Source: Acidobacteriota bacterium (GTDB taxonomy: Bacteria; Acidobacteriota; Vicinamibacteria; Vicinamibacterales; JAKQTR01). Taken from it: a stretch of DNA of 64,000 bases. Location: positions 198,491 through 262,490 of the forward strand of contig JAKQTR010000043.1 in the NCBI GenBank assembly GCA_029562975.1, in the 5' to 3' direction. Under the pieces are notes generated by a model. The model saw only the letters and a program-made list of their open reading frames with translations, made no database searches and was not told where the DNA came from. The number at the start of each line of letters is the position of its first letter. Position 1 is the first letter of the stretch. The translations under genes and the position numbers were made by a program. Positions 25,708 through 34,483 of this stretch are shown here, one piece after another.

Positions 25708-28700
25708 CTAGAAGTTCAGCCTCCACGACACCTGGACGAGCCGGCCGCCCGGATCCTGGGTGTTGTTGAAGTCGCGGTACGCCCCGGTGACCTGGTAGCT
25801 CGTCCAGGCCGTGCCGCCGGTGGTGGTCACACCGAAGAAGTTCGGCCTGTCGAACACGTTCAGCGCCTCGAGGCGCAGCTCGGCGTTGATCTTCCGCGTC
25901 AGCCCGATACGCTTGGCGAGGCTCATGTCCCACCGCATGAACATCGGCCCGGTCACGTAGTGGTGGTTCGGCAGCCGGCCGGTCACCCTGCCGTTCTCTC
26001 CGCACGCCCCGGCGAACGGCTGCAGGCAGCCGCCCGACCCGATCGGCGCGAAGTAGCGGCCCTGCGGCGCCGCGCCGCTGTAGCCGCTCGCCGTGTTGTA
26101 GCTGGTGCTGAAGGCCAGGATCGTGTTGTCGATCACGTCGTCCGGCAGCATGAACACCCGCTTGATCCTGGGGTTCGTCCTGTCGGGGACGATCCGAAGC
26201 TTGAACAGCTTCTTCAGGTCGGCATCGGACATGCCGACCAGCCGCACGTTCCCGAAGTCGAGGATCGGCCCGCTCTGGATGCGGCCGGTGCCGTCGAACG
26301 TCCACCCGCCGATGATCAGGTTCAGGCCGCGGCTGACGCCGCTCGCGAAGCGCTTGCCCTGCCCGAAGGGCAGCTCCCACACCCAGTTGATCTTGAACGC
26401 GTGTCTCGACGAGCCCTCGCTCCGTCCGCGCTCGAGATCCACCCACATCGGGTCCTCGCGGACGGTGATGTTCTGGGTGGACTGCTGGCGCAGGATGTAC
26501 TGATAGCTGGCCTGGGCGAGCAGGCCGGAGCTCATCCGGCGGCGCAGTTCGATCTGCACCGCGTCGTAGTTGGACTGGAGCGCGTCCTGCTCGCGTCCCG
26601 TCACCCACGCGCCTCCGCTCATGCCGGGGTTCATGTAGAAGAAGTTCGCCGGGTATCCCGCGGCGATGCCGTTCGCGCGGTACGTGGCGTCGCTGAAGAA
26701 CAGGGCCGCCATCGTGCCCGGCAGGGGGTTGGTCGGGGTGTGGTAGCCGAGGTACGTCGTGTTCCCGTACGCGGCCGACGTGTACTCGGCCGGGTTGCCC
26801 GCCGTGCTGGCGGGCTTTCCGCTGAAGAACGCCTGGTAGATCGGCAGCGGCGACTGGCCGGGGAGGCCGTTGTACTTGAAGCTGTTCCCGGCCGCCGTGC
26901 CCCAGCCGTAGGTCTGGGCGTTGATCTGGCGGTTGGCCTGGGCGCGCTTGAACTCGTCGATGAAGCCGTTCTCGAGGATGTTCAGCTCGTTGATGTTCCG
27001 CCCGCCGTCCACCCAGCCGCCCCGGGCGCGCGTCCCGACGTAGCGGATCTCCATGGCCATCGACTTCGTGATGGCGCGCTGGAAGCCGACGTTGAACGAG
27101 TGCACCCACGGCGTCGGCGTGTCGGCCGCGAAGGCGTTGATGGAATTGCTGAACGCCACGTTCAGCGGGTAGGACGGGCTCTCGGGGAAGGGCGGCGCCC
27201 CGAGGCGGTCGGTCTCCCGGTAGAGAAGCGGCCAGGACTGGCCCGCCGGGATCAGGTTGCCGAGCGTCTGGTTCCGGAAGACCTGTATGCTGCCTCCCGG
27301 GTTCGCCGCGAAGATGTTCGACGTCGCCGAGAGCCCTTCACGAGTGTAGGACTTCGAGTAGCCGGCGCGGACAACCGGGTCGTCGCTGAGGATCTTCGAC
27401 CAGGCGCTGCCCGGCGTGATCGGCACGCGCCACGCGAAGCCGACGCTCGGCGCGAGGTTGTTCCAGTCCGTGTCGAACGGCGCCTCGCCGGCCTTCAGCT
27501 CCTTCACCGTGAGCACGCCGGAGCCCGTTCCGGGCGTGCCGCTGTAGAAGTAGTTCGGCTTCCCGCCCGTCGCGCCGGAGATGCCGTACAGCATGTTGTA
27601 GTCGGACAGCTGGGTGAAGAACTTGTTGGCCGACGTGAACGGCAGCTGCAGCTGGTAGCGCAGGCCGTAGTTGATCGTGAGGTTCGAGGTGATCTTCCAC
27701 GAGTCCTGCGCGTAGAACCCGAACTCCTTCTGCTTCACCCAGTACTGCCACGGGCCCATGTACTCGTACTTGCCTGTGTCCGGGTTCAGGAAGGCGGTGT
27801 TGTTCAGCGACGTCACGCGGCCCGTCAGCAGCGCGTACAGGTTCCGCGCGTTGCTCAGGTCCGCGCTGCTCGCGCCCGGGAAGTTCGCGGTGTTGAACAT
27901 CCCCGCCGCCGGATCGTTCGTCGTGTCGAACCCGAGCGCCACGTACGGCACGTAGTACTTGAAGTAGTCGTTGTAGCCGACCTGCGTGAACGCCCCGCCG
28001 AACGAGAGCGAGTGCCTGCCCTTGATCCAGTTCAGGGTGTTCTCGATGTTGAGCGCCGGCGAGCTGCGGATCTCGTAGTTGTTCGCGCCGCCGATCATGT
28101 ACGGCCGGTTGATGAGCGGCATGACGATGTGCCTGCCGCCCGGGAAGTCCCCGGGCGTGATGTTGTCGGAGAAGTGCGTGCCCTTCCAGCCCATGTATCC
28201 GACGCGCGCCTCGTTGACCAGGTTCGCGCCGAGCACGGAGCGCCAGTTGAACATGACCGACGGCCGCCACGACGTCTGGTTCCCCTGCATCTTGTAGCCG
28301 GGGTAGGCCGGGTCGCGGCTGTTCAGCATGTCGGGCTTCGAGATGAACCGCTGCAGGTACCCCGACACGCCGATGCGGTTCTTCTTCGTCAGGTTCAGGT
28401 CGATGCGCCCGGTCGGGTAGATGCGCCGGCCCGTCGACTCGGTCTGGAACGTGAGCGTGTTGGTCACGGAGTTCGAGCCCGCCGTGATGCTCTGGCCGGA
28501 CAGCGTCGCGTTGATGTCCTCCAGGATCTTCTTCATCGACGGATCGTAGGTCGACGTCTGGCCGTTCGCCGCCGCCAGCGCGAACAGATCGACGCCGCCG
28601 GCCGGGCCGCCCACGTACACCATCTTGCCCGCCAGCGACTCGGGCGTGAGGACCGTGCGCGTCCGCGACACGGACTGCGGCTGGCGGAATTCCTCGTAGT

Positions 28701-29625
28701 TGAAGAAGAAGAACAGCCTGTCCTTGAGGATCGGGCCGCCGACGCGGCCGCCGAACGTGTCGATCCGCGCCTTGTCGTTCGGCAGCGCCGGATAGTTCTG
28801 GTGCTGGTTGAACCAGTAGTTGGTGTTCCACTGCGTGCGGCGCATGTAGTGGTAGACGCTGCCCTGGAACGTGTTCGTGCCCGACCGCGTCTGGAACCGC
28901 ACCTGCACCGCGCCCTGGCCGGAGCTCTCGGCGCCGGGGTTCGCCGTGGACACGGTGACCTCTTCGACGGCGTCGAGGCGCGGGTTGATGTAGGCGAAGA
29001 ACGCGCTGCTCGTCTGCGACTTCAGCGCCTGGTCCTGCACGTTGAGGCCGTCGATGGTGATGTTCAGGGCTCCTCCCGGCAGGCCCATGATCGTCGAGTA
29101 GCGCGGCGCCTGCGTCTGGTTCACGCCCGGCAGCATCGTCACGAAGTCGAGGGTGTTGCGCGTCGTGAGCGGCGCCCGCGAGATCTGCTGCGTCGTCAGC
29201 GTCGTGGTGACCGAGGCCGTCTGCGTCTGCACCAGCTCGGTCGCGCCGGTGACGGTCACCGACTCCTGCAGGCTGCCCAGCTCGAGCACGACGGCCTTGA
29301 CGCTGGCCGGCGTGTTGGCGATGACCTCGATGTCGGGCAGGATGACCGTCTTGAAGCCCGCCAGCGAGACCGTGACCGTGTAGGTGCCGGCGCCGATGGC
29401 GGGGATCGCGTAGCGCCCGGCCGAGTCCGTCACCGTCCGGTACTCGGTTGCCGTCGCGTTGTTCTTCGCGACGACGTCGGCGCCGGGAATGAACGCGCCC
29501 GAGCTGTCGACGACGGTGCCGACAAGCGTCGAGCTGCCGCCTTGCGCGTAGGCCGGCGCGCCGAGCGCCATCAGCAGCCCGGCGAGGAACAGGATTGAAC
29601 AGAACCGCCCTCGCACTCGTGTCAT
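25708..29625 (-). CDS. Oar-like TonB-dependent outer-membrane receptor
   Basis: The ATG at 29625 has GGAGGGAGG upstream and starts a signal peptide ending AYAQG, giving a 1305-aa protein. A carboxypeptidase-regulatory domain follows (about 33-115: STLVGTVVDSSGAFIPGADV ... SLAGFKTV), then a plug domain (about 120-240: ESVTVTGATELVQT, LPGVNQTQAPRYS, ITIDGLNVQDQ). The rest is a long beta-barrel with many aromatic strands, ending GRLVQVSWRLNF with the usual C-terminal Phe. Proteins of this type (Oar of Myxococcus) are abundant in Acidobacteriota and import large substrates or serve export roles; the ligand cannot be inferred. It stands alone with a long 5' region, including a hairpin just upstream. 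Confidence 0.92.
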   Translation of the reverse strand: MTRVRGRFCSILFLAGLLMALGAPAYAQGGSSTLVGTVVDSSGAFIPGADVVAKNNATATEYRTVTDSAGRYAIPAIGAGTYTVTVSLAGFKTVILPDIEVIANTPASVKAVVLELGSLQESVTVTGATELVQTQTASVTTTLTTQQISRAPLTTRNTLDFVTMLPGVNQTQAPRYSTIMGLPGGALNITIDGLNVQDQALKSQTSSAFFAYINPRLDAVEEVTVSTANPGAESSGQGAVQVRFQTRSGTNTFQGSVYHYMRRTQWNTNYWFNQHQNYPALPNDKARIDTFGGRVGGPILKDRLFFFFNYEEFRQPQSVSRTRTVLTPESLAGKMVYVGGPAGGVDLFALAAANGQTSTYDPSMKKILEDINATLSGQSITAGSNSVTNTLTFQTESTGRRIYPTGRIDLNLTKKNRIGVSGYLQRFISKPDMLNSRDPAYPGYKMQGNQTSWRPSVMFNWRSVLGANLVNEARVGYMGWKGTHFSDNITPGDFPGGRHIVMPLINRPYMIGGANNYEIRSSPALNIENTLNWIKGRHSLSFGGAFTQVGYNDYFKYYVPYVALGFDTTNDPAAGMFNTANFPGASSADLSNARNLYALLTGRVTSLNNTAFLNPDTGKYEYMGPWQYWVKQKEFGFYAQDSWKITSNLTINYGLRYQLQLPFTSANKFFTQLSDYNMLYGISGATGGKPNYFYSGTPGTGSGVLTVKELKAGEAPFDTDWNNLAPSVGFAWRVPITPGSAWSKILSDDPVVRAGYSKSYTREGLSATSNIFAANPGGSIQVFRNQTLGNLIPAGQSWPLLYRETDRLGAPPFPESPSYPLNVAFSNSINAFAADTPTPWVHSFNVGFQRAITKSMAMEIRYVGTRARGGWVDGGRNINELNILENGFIDEFKRAQANRQINAQTYGWGTAAGNSFKYNGLPGQSPLPIYQAFFSGKPASTAGNPAEYTSAAYGNTTYLGYHTPTNPLPGTMAALFFSDATYRANGIAAGYPANFFYMNPGMSGGAWVTGREQDALQSNYDAVQIELRRRMSSGLLAQASYQYILRQQSTQNITVREDPMWVDLERGRSEGSSRHAFKINWVWELPFGQGKRFASGVSRGLNLIIGGWTFDGTGRIQSGPILDFGNVRLVGMSDADLKKLFKLRIVPDRTNPRIKRVFMLPDDVIDNTILAFSTSYNTASGYSGAAPQGRYFAPIGSGGCLQPFAGACGENGRVTGRLPNHHYVTGPMFMRWDMSLAKRIGLTRKINAELRLEALNVFDRPNFFGVTTTGGTAWTSYQVTGAYRDFNNTQDPGGRLVQVSWRLNF

Positions 29626-29643
29626 GGCTCCTCCCTCCGCCTC

Positions 29644-29671
29644 GATCGTGCCGGGCAGGCCGGGCACGATC
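29644..29671. promoter_or_regulatory. Hairpin in the 5' leader of the Oar-like receptor gene
   Basis: GATCGTGCC (29644-29652) and GGCACGATC (29663-29671) form a perfect 9-bp inverted repeat with a 10-nt loop. It starts only 18 bp upstream of the receptor ATG and just outside its ribosome-binding site. It may be an operator or a leader structure controlling translation; which of these is not decidable from sequence. Confidence 0.45.
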
Positions 29672-30046
29672 TCCCTGGCCGCCGCGCAGCCCCCGACAGG
29701 CTGCGGCGCGGAGACACTTCAGCCCGCTCTACGGGACAGACAACCCGCGACGATTCCGCGCTGGCCAACCACGACGAATCCGCCTATGGGCCAAAGCTGA
29801 GCATGGGTTCCGATGGTGTGGGCGCACGGTACGCCATCCCGGCGCCGGAAGTCAAGGCGCGCGAGGAGACGTGTCGGCCGACAAGAAGGCGATTGCAAGC
29901 CTCGTACCGGCGCAAGGGGCCGAAGGACCGGCGGCACCGCCGCAGGCGAGACCGGTCGGCGCCGGCCGGATTCAACCGACTCATTCCGCCGGGCGTCCGG
30001 CTGGATACCGCCGTCGCGAAGCGCCACCAATGCCGGCGGCGTCCGC
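29672..30046. other. Gene-free stretch upstream of the Oar-like receptor gene
   Basis: About 375 bp between the leader hairpin and the end of the first TMTC-like gene. The frames here have poor codon bias and I see no convincing gene. It should contain the promoter of the receptor gene (minus strand), but I cannot point to a clear -35/-10 pair. Confidence 0.6.
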
Positions 30047-32227
30047 CTACCGGTGCTCTCGGAGCCGCTGGCCGGCCTCGCACATGGCAAGCTCCAGCTG
30101 GAAGCCCTTCGCGAGCGCGTCGTGCCCCTGCGCGCGCGCGACGGCCACGGCTTCGCGCCCGGCCGCGGCAGCCTCGGCGAAGCGGCCCTGCTCCGCGTAG
30201 GCGGCCATCAGCGCTTCCAGCGCCAGCGCGTCCCGCCGGGCCGTCAGGCGCGCGGCGCGCTCGGCCAGCTCGACCGCTTTCACCCCGTCGCGGAAGCGGT
30301 CGTCGCGCGCGGTGGCCAGCTGCCACGCCACGCGGCGCAGGACGGCCGGGTTGTCCGGCAGCCGCTCGGCCGCCAGCGCGAAATGCGCCCCCGCGCGCTC
30401 GACGTCGCCGCGGGCGGCGTGGGCCTCCCCCAGGAGCGCGTGCGCCTCCGCCAGCCCGGCGTCCAGCGCGAGCGCGCGCTCCAGGCGCGCGATGCCCTCG
30501 GCCAGCTTTCCCTGCGCGCACAGCGCCGACCCCAGGTGGAGGTTCGCCTGCGCGCGAGCCATGTCGGAGCCTCTGAGTTCCGCCGCGGCGGCAAGCGCCC
30601 GCTCGGCGTCGGCGAACCGCCCCGATGCCAGCAGTTCCGCTCCGTACGCCACGCGGGCCCGGAGGTTGAGCGGCCGCTTCGCGACGGTGTCGCCCATCAA
30701 GGCCTCGGTCGAGTGGTAGTCGAGGTTGCGGGCGCGGGTCATCGTGGCGAACAGCAGGGCCACCGCCAGGGCGGCGGCCAGCGTCGAAGCGTCGGCGGCG
30801 GAGATCCGGCCCGGCGGCCGCGCTCCTCCCGGCGCGTGCTGGACGCGCGTCAGACGCCCGCGAAAGGACGCGCCCGCGCCGAACGCACGCCCGGCCGCGG
30901 CGCGGGCAGCCACCGCGGCCAGCGCGATCACCGCGGCCAGCGGCAGGTACATCCGGTGCTCGCCGGCAACCTCCGTCGGGATGGGCAGGACGCTCGACGA
31001 CGGCGCGAGAATCAGGAAGAACCACGCGCCGGCGAAACCCGCCGGGTGCCGCCGGACTCCGGCGATCACCGTCGCGGCCAGGAGCGCCGCCAGCACCAGA
31101 GCCTGCGGCGCGACCGCGCTGAACGACGGGGCCTTCGCCCACTCGTAGTCGAACACCAGCGGCGCCGGCACTGCGGCCAGCCGCAGGTAGTGCGCGACGA
31201 CGCCGGCCTGCGTCTGCAGGTACGACCACCAGGTCCAGCCGCCAAGGCCGAATCCGACCGAGCCCGATCTCGGACTGCCCGCGACCAGCGCGGCCAGCAG
31301 GGCCCACGTCGCCGCCAGGCCGGCGTAGAGCGCCCGGCGCCGTCGGAGCACGTCGGCCGCCGGCTCGACGCGGCCTGCGCTGGTCCGGCCCGCACCGATG
31401 AGCAGGTCCCACAGCGCCACCATCACGGGCGCCGTGACCATCGACTCCTTGCTCCCCATCCCGAGGGCGCACGCGGCCACCGACGCGGCCGCCCACACGG
31501 CGCGGAGCGGCCCGGGCCCGGCCGCGCGAATCGCGCAGTAGAGCGTCGCGAGGTAGAACAACCCCATCATCGACTCGACGCGCTGGACGATGTAGGTGAC
31601 GGCCCCGGTGGCGAGAGGGTGCACGATCCAGACGAGCGCCACGGCGAAGGCGAGGAGCGTCGCCGATTCGCCGACTCGCGCGCGCAGCGCCGGCGCGGCG
31701 AACGATCGGCGGGCGACGCCGAACAGGAACAGGCCGGCCGCCAGGTGGACGGCCAGGTTCAGCGCGTGATACCCGCGGATGTTCCGGAGGAACCGCGCCC
31801 GCTCCTCCGGGCTGCTCGCGGGCCCCGGAGCGGTCAGCGCGTCGCGGACGTCGGATGGAGCGAGGGCGTAGTTGATCGCGAACGAGAGCGCCGCCACCGG
31901 GCGCCCGGCGAGCCCCGTGTCGCGCGGCGCCGACGCGGCCTGGCTCAGCGGCCAGAGCGACCTGACATGCGGGTTGGACGTGATCGAGATCACGTCGTCG
32001 AACACCAGCACGCCGGCGAAGCTCGTCGAGTAGGCCCAGGCGCCGGCGGCCACGAGGACGACGGCGCCGAAGGCGACGGCGCACCGACGCCAGCCGCTCG
32101 CGGGCGGCGCCGCCGTCGGCGCCGCCGGCGGCGCGGGCGCCCTGCGAACCCGCCCGGCCGCCGCCGCGGCCCGCCCTCGCACGGGATGCCGCCCCGGCGC
32201 GTTCCTGCGGCGCATCGTCCCGCCCAC
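30047..32227 (-). CDS. TMTC-like GT-C membrane glycosyltransferase with TPR repeats (copy 1)
   Basis: This 726-aa protein (GTG 32227; ATG 32215 is an alternative) has an Arg/Ala/Pro-rich cytoplasmic N-terminus and then about ten membrane segments. The first loop holds VFDDVISITSNPHVRSLWPL, the paired-acid motif of TMTC/DUF1736-type O-mannosyltransferases, followed by GRPVAALSFAINYAL and GYHALNLAVHLAAGLFLF. Residues about 500-720 are tetratricopeptide repeats (AQANLHLGSALCAQGKLAEGIARLERAL, HALLGEAHAARGDVERAGAHFALA). It starts 3 bp after the stop of the GT2 gene, so it is the last gene of a four-gene operon. A role in periplasmic protein or glycan glycosylation is inferred. Confidence 0.8.
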   Translation of the reverse strand: MGGTMRRRNAPGRHPVRGRAAAAAGRVRRAPAPPAAPTAAPPASGWRRCAVAFGAVVLVAAGAWAYSTSFAGVLVFDDVISITSNPHVRSLWPLSQAASAPRDTGLAGRPVAALSFAINYALAPSDVRDALTAPGPASSPEERARFLRNIRGYHALNLAVHLAAGLFLFGVARRSFAAPALRARVGESATLLAFAVALVWIVHPLATGAVTYIVQRVESMMGLFYLATLYCAIRAAGPGPLRAVWAAASVAACALGMGSKESMVTAPVMVALWDLLIGAGRTSAGRVEPAADVLRRRRALYAGLAATWALLAALVAGSPRSGSVGFGLGGWTWWSYLQTQAGVVAHYLRLAAVPAPLVFDYEWAKAPSFSAVAPQALVLAALLAATVIAGVRRHPAGFAGAWFFLILAPSSSVLPIPTEVAGEHRMYLPLAAVIALAAVAARAAAGRAFGAGASFRGRLTRVQHAPGGARPPGRISAADASTLAAALAVALLFATMTRARNLDYHSTEALMGDTVAKRPLNLRARVAYGAELLASGRFADAERALAAAAELRGSDMARAQANLHLGSALCAQGKLAEGIARLERALALDAGLAEAHALLGEAHAARGDVERAGAHFALAAERLPDNPAVLRRVAWQLATARDDRFRDGVKAVELAERAARLTARRDALALEALMAAYAEQGRFAEAAAAGREAVAVARAQGHDALAKGFQLELAMCEAGQRLREHR

Positions 32228-32230
32228 GGG

Positions 32231-32983
32231 CTACGCCTTCCGCGGAAACCGCGGCGAATTGACGAGGCCCATCTTCGCCAGCCTGAAGACGCACGCCGTG
32301 GCCAGGCAGCCGAACCCGTAGCGCACGCTCCGCCAGAACGTGATGGACGAGGCGTCCGCCGCGTAGCTGGTCGGGCACGACACCTCGCCGATCGCGTAGC
32401 CGAGCCAGGCCGTCTCCGCCAGCACCTCGTTGTCGAACACGAAGTCGTCCGAGTTGGCGTCGAGCGGAAGCTGTTCGAGCAGCCTGCGCGAGAACGCGCG
32501 GTATCCGGTGTGGAACTCCGAGACCTTCGTACCGAGCAGCAGGTTGCCCACCAGCGTCAGCGCCCGGTTCGCCACGTACCGCCACGCCGGCATCCCCGAC
32601 GCGAGCGCGGCCCCGCCGAGGATCCGGGAGCCGAGGACGCAGTCGTACAGCCCGCTGCCCACCAGGTGCGCCATCGCCGGGATGAGCTTCGGGGTGTACT
32701 GGTAGTCGGGGTGGACCATGATGACGGTGTCCGCGCCGTGGTCAAGGGCGAGGCGGTAGCAGGTCTTCTGGTTGGCGCCGTAGCCGCGGTTGCTCTCGTG
32801 CGCGTGCACGACCGTTTTCGCGAGGCCCCGCGCCAGGTCCAGCGTCGCGTCGTGGCTCGCATCGTCAACCACGATGACGAGGTCCACGACGTCCTGGCCG
32901 ACGACCTCGCGCCAGGTCTTCTCGAGCGTGCGCGCCGCGTTGTAGGCGGGCATCACCACGACCAGCTTCCTGCCGTTGATCAT
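32231..32983 (-). CDS. Family 2 glycosyltransferase (polyprenyl-phosphate sugar synthase-like)
   Basis: This 250-aa protein starts at ATG 32983, overlapping the stop of the upstream TMTC-like gene in an ATGA arrangement. The GT-A fold is clear: VVVMPAYNAARTLEKTW, VIVVDDASHDAT (DD pair), ESNRGYGANQKTCY, and MVHPDYQYTPKLIPAM where a DxD-like motif is expected. TGYRAFSRRLL resembles the acceptor region of dolichyl-phosphate mannose synthases. The C-terminus has only a weak hydrophobic stretch. Such enzymes make the lipid-linked sugar used by GT-C transferases, which fits its position between two TMTC-like genes. Confidence 0.88.
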   Translation of the reverse strand: MINGRKLVVVMPAYNAARTLEKTWREVVGQDVVDLVIVVDDASHDATLDLARGLAKTVVHAHESNRGYGANQKTCYRLALDHGADTVIMVHPDYQYTPKLIPAMAHLVGSGLYDCVLGSRILGGAALASGMPAWRYVANRALTLVGNLLLGTKVSEFHTGYRAFSRRLLEQLPLDANSDDFVFDNEVLAETAWLGYAIGEVSCPTSYAADASSITFWRSVRYGFGCLATACVFRLAKMGLVNSPRFPRKA

Positions 32984-34467
32984 CGCGGCACCCCGGCGCC
33001 GCCCGTCTGGCGGCGCAGGTCGTACTCGGCTCGGCGCGCCTCGGCCGAGTCCGGGCGCAGCCGCACGGCCTCGGCGAAGTGCCGCAGGGCCTCGCCCGAG
33101 CGGCCCTGTGCGGCGAGCGCCGCGCCCAGCGACATGTGCGCCTCGAACTCGTCCACGCGCAGCGTGAGCACCGTCGCCCGCGTCCAGAGGGTGACGTTGT
33201 CCTTCCAGTATCCCACCTGATGCCGGGCCGCGGCGGCCAGAGCCAGGATCGAAGCCGCCGCGAGCAGGGCCGGCGCCGCGGCGGGAAGGGCCGGCCGTCG
33301 CGGGAAGCGGGCGCCGGCTCGCGCGGCCAGCTCGGCGCCGCCCCAGACCACGGCGATGAAGATGCCGATGAGCGGCACGTAGGTGTATCGGTCTGCCCGC
33401 GCCTGCAGGCCCACACGCACGAGGCCGGCGACGGGCAGGAGGGTGCCGAGGTACCAGAGCCAGCCGACGGGCACGTACGGGTGGCTTCGGGCCAGCCGCC
33501 ACGCGGCCAGCGAGATGCCGCCGAGCACGAGGCACGCGCCGGCAGCCTGCCAGGCGGGAACGGACTCCGGGAACGGGTAGATCACGGTCAGGCCGGCCGG
33601 CCACAGCATGTCGCGCAGGTAGGCGACGAGCGAGACGACGGCGTTCTCGAGCCGGAGCGCGAAGGGCTCCGAGCTCACGGCGCTGACGGCGCCGCCGCGC
33701 TCCTGCACGATCAGCGTGACCGCGCTCGACGCCGCCGCGAGCGCGACGAAGGGGATCTTCTCGCGGACGAGCGGCCAGGCCCCCGTCCGCCCCAGCCTTC
33801 CAAGCGGCCACCAGTCGAGGAGCAGCAGCGTGAACGGGAGCGTCACGAGCATCGGCTTGGCCATCAGGCCGAGGGCGAACAGCGCGAGCGCCAGCGCGTA
33901 CCGGCGCCCGCGCCGGGGCGCTGCCGGCTCGGCCGGCGCCGCGAACCCCGCGTAGGCCCGCAGCGTGAGCAGCCAGAAGAGCGCGCTGAGCACGTCCTTG
34001 CGCTCGGCCACCCACGCGACCGACTCGACGCGCAGCGGGTGGACGCCGAAGAGGGCCGCGACAACCGCGCTTCGCCAGACGGCGCCGGTCATCCGGAGGA
34101 GCGCGCCGAACAGGAGCAGCGTGTTGAGCGCGTGGAGCAGCACGCTCGTCAGGTGGTGCGGGCCGGGCGCGACGCCGAAGAGCTCCGCGTCCAGCATGTG
34201 CGAGAGCCAGGTCAGCGGGTGCCAGTTCGCGGCGTGGCCCGTCGTGAACGCCCACCTGACGCCGTCGAGCGTCAGCCCTCGCAGGACATGAGGGTTCTCG
34301 GTGATGTAGGCCGGGTCGTCGAGCTGCACGAAGTCGAAGTGCCGCACGGGGGCGTAGATCGCCAGCACGAGCGCGGCGAGCGCCAGGGCGATGGCGATCG
34401 CGGTGGCGCGCGCGCGGCGGCTCGAGGCGCCGGCCTGGAGGCCGTTTTGCGGCCTTCGGCATGTCAC
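32980..34467 (-). CDS. TMTC-like GT-C membrane glycosyltransferase with short TPR tail (copy 2)
   Basis: I place the start at GTG 34467, 17 bp after the previous gene, because the frame further upstream is a shadow of that gene. The 495-aa protein has FVQLDDPAYITENPHVLRGL in the first loop, then RWAFTTGHAANWHPLTWLSHML and HPLRVESVAWVAERKDVLSALFW, blocks that are almost repeated in copy 3. About ten membrane segments follow. The C-terminus has one to two TPR units (AHMSLGAALAAQGRSGEALRHFAEAVRL). It overlaps the GT2 gene start by 4 bp. Copies 2 and 3 are clearly a recent tandem duplication. Confidence 0.8.
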   Translation of the reverse strand: MTCRRPQNGLQAGASSRRARATAIAIALALAALVLAIYAPVRHFDFVQLDDPAYITENPHVLRGLTLDGVRWAFTTGHAANWHPLTWLSHMLDAELFGVAPGPHHLTSVLLHALNTLLLFGALLRMTGAVWRSAVVAALFGVHPLRVESVAWVAERKDVLSALFWLLTLRAYAGFAAPAEPAAPRRGRRYALALALFALGLMAKPMLVTLPFTLLLLDWWPLGRLGRTGAWPLVREKIPFVALAAASSAVTLIVQERGGAVSAVSSEPFALRLENAVVSLVAYLRDMLWPAGLTVIYPFPESVPAWQAAGACLVLGGISLAAWRLARSHPYVPVGWLWYLGTLLPVAGLVRVGLQARADRYTYVPLIGIFIAVVWGGAELAARAGARFPRRPALPAAAPALLAAASILALAAAARHQVGYWKDNVTLWTRATVLTLRVDEFEAHMSLGAALAAQGRSGEALRHFAEAVRLRPDSAEARRAEYDLRRQTGGAGVPR

Positions 34468-34483
34468 CGCCGCACCCCGGGGA

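Noticed and set aside
25660-29598. A 1312-aa plus-strand frame opposite the Oar-like receptor
   Set aside because: Long only because of base composition; the minus strand encodes a signal peptide, a carboxypeptidase-regulatory domain and a barrel.
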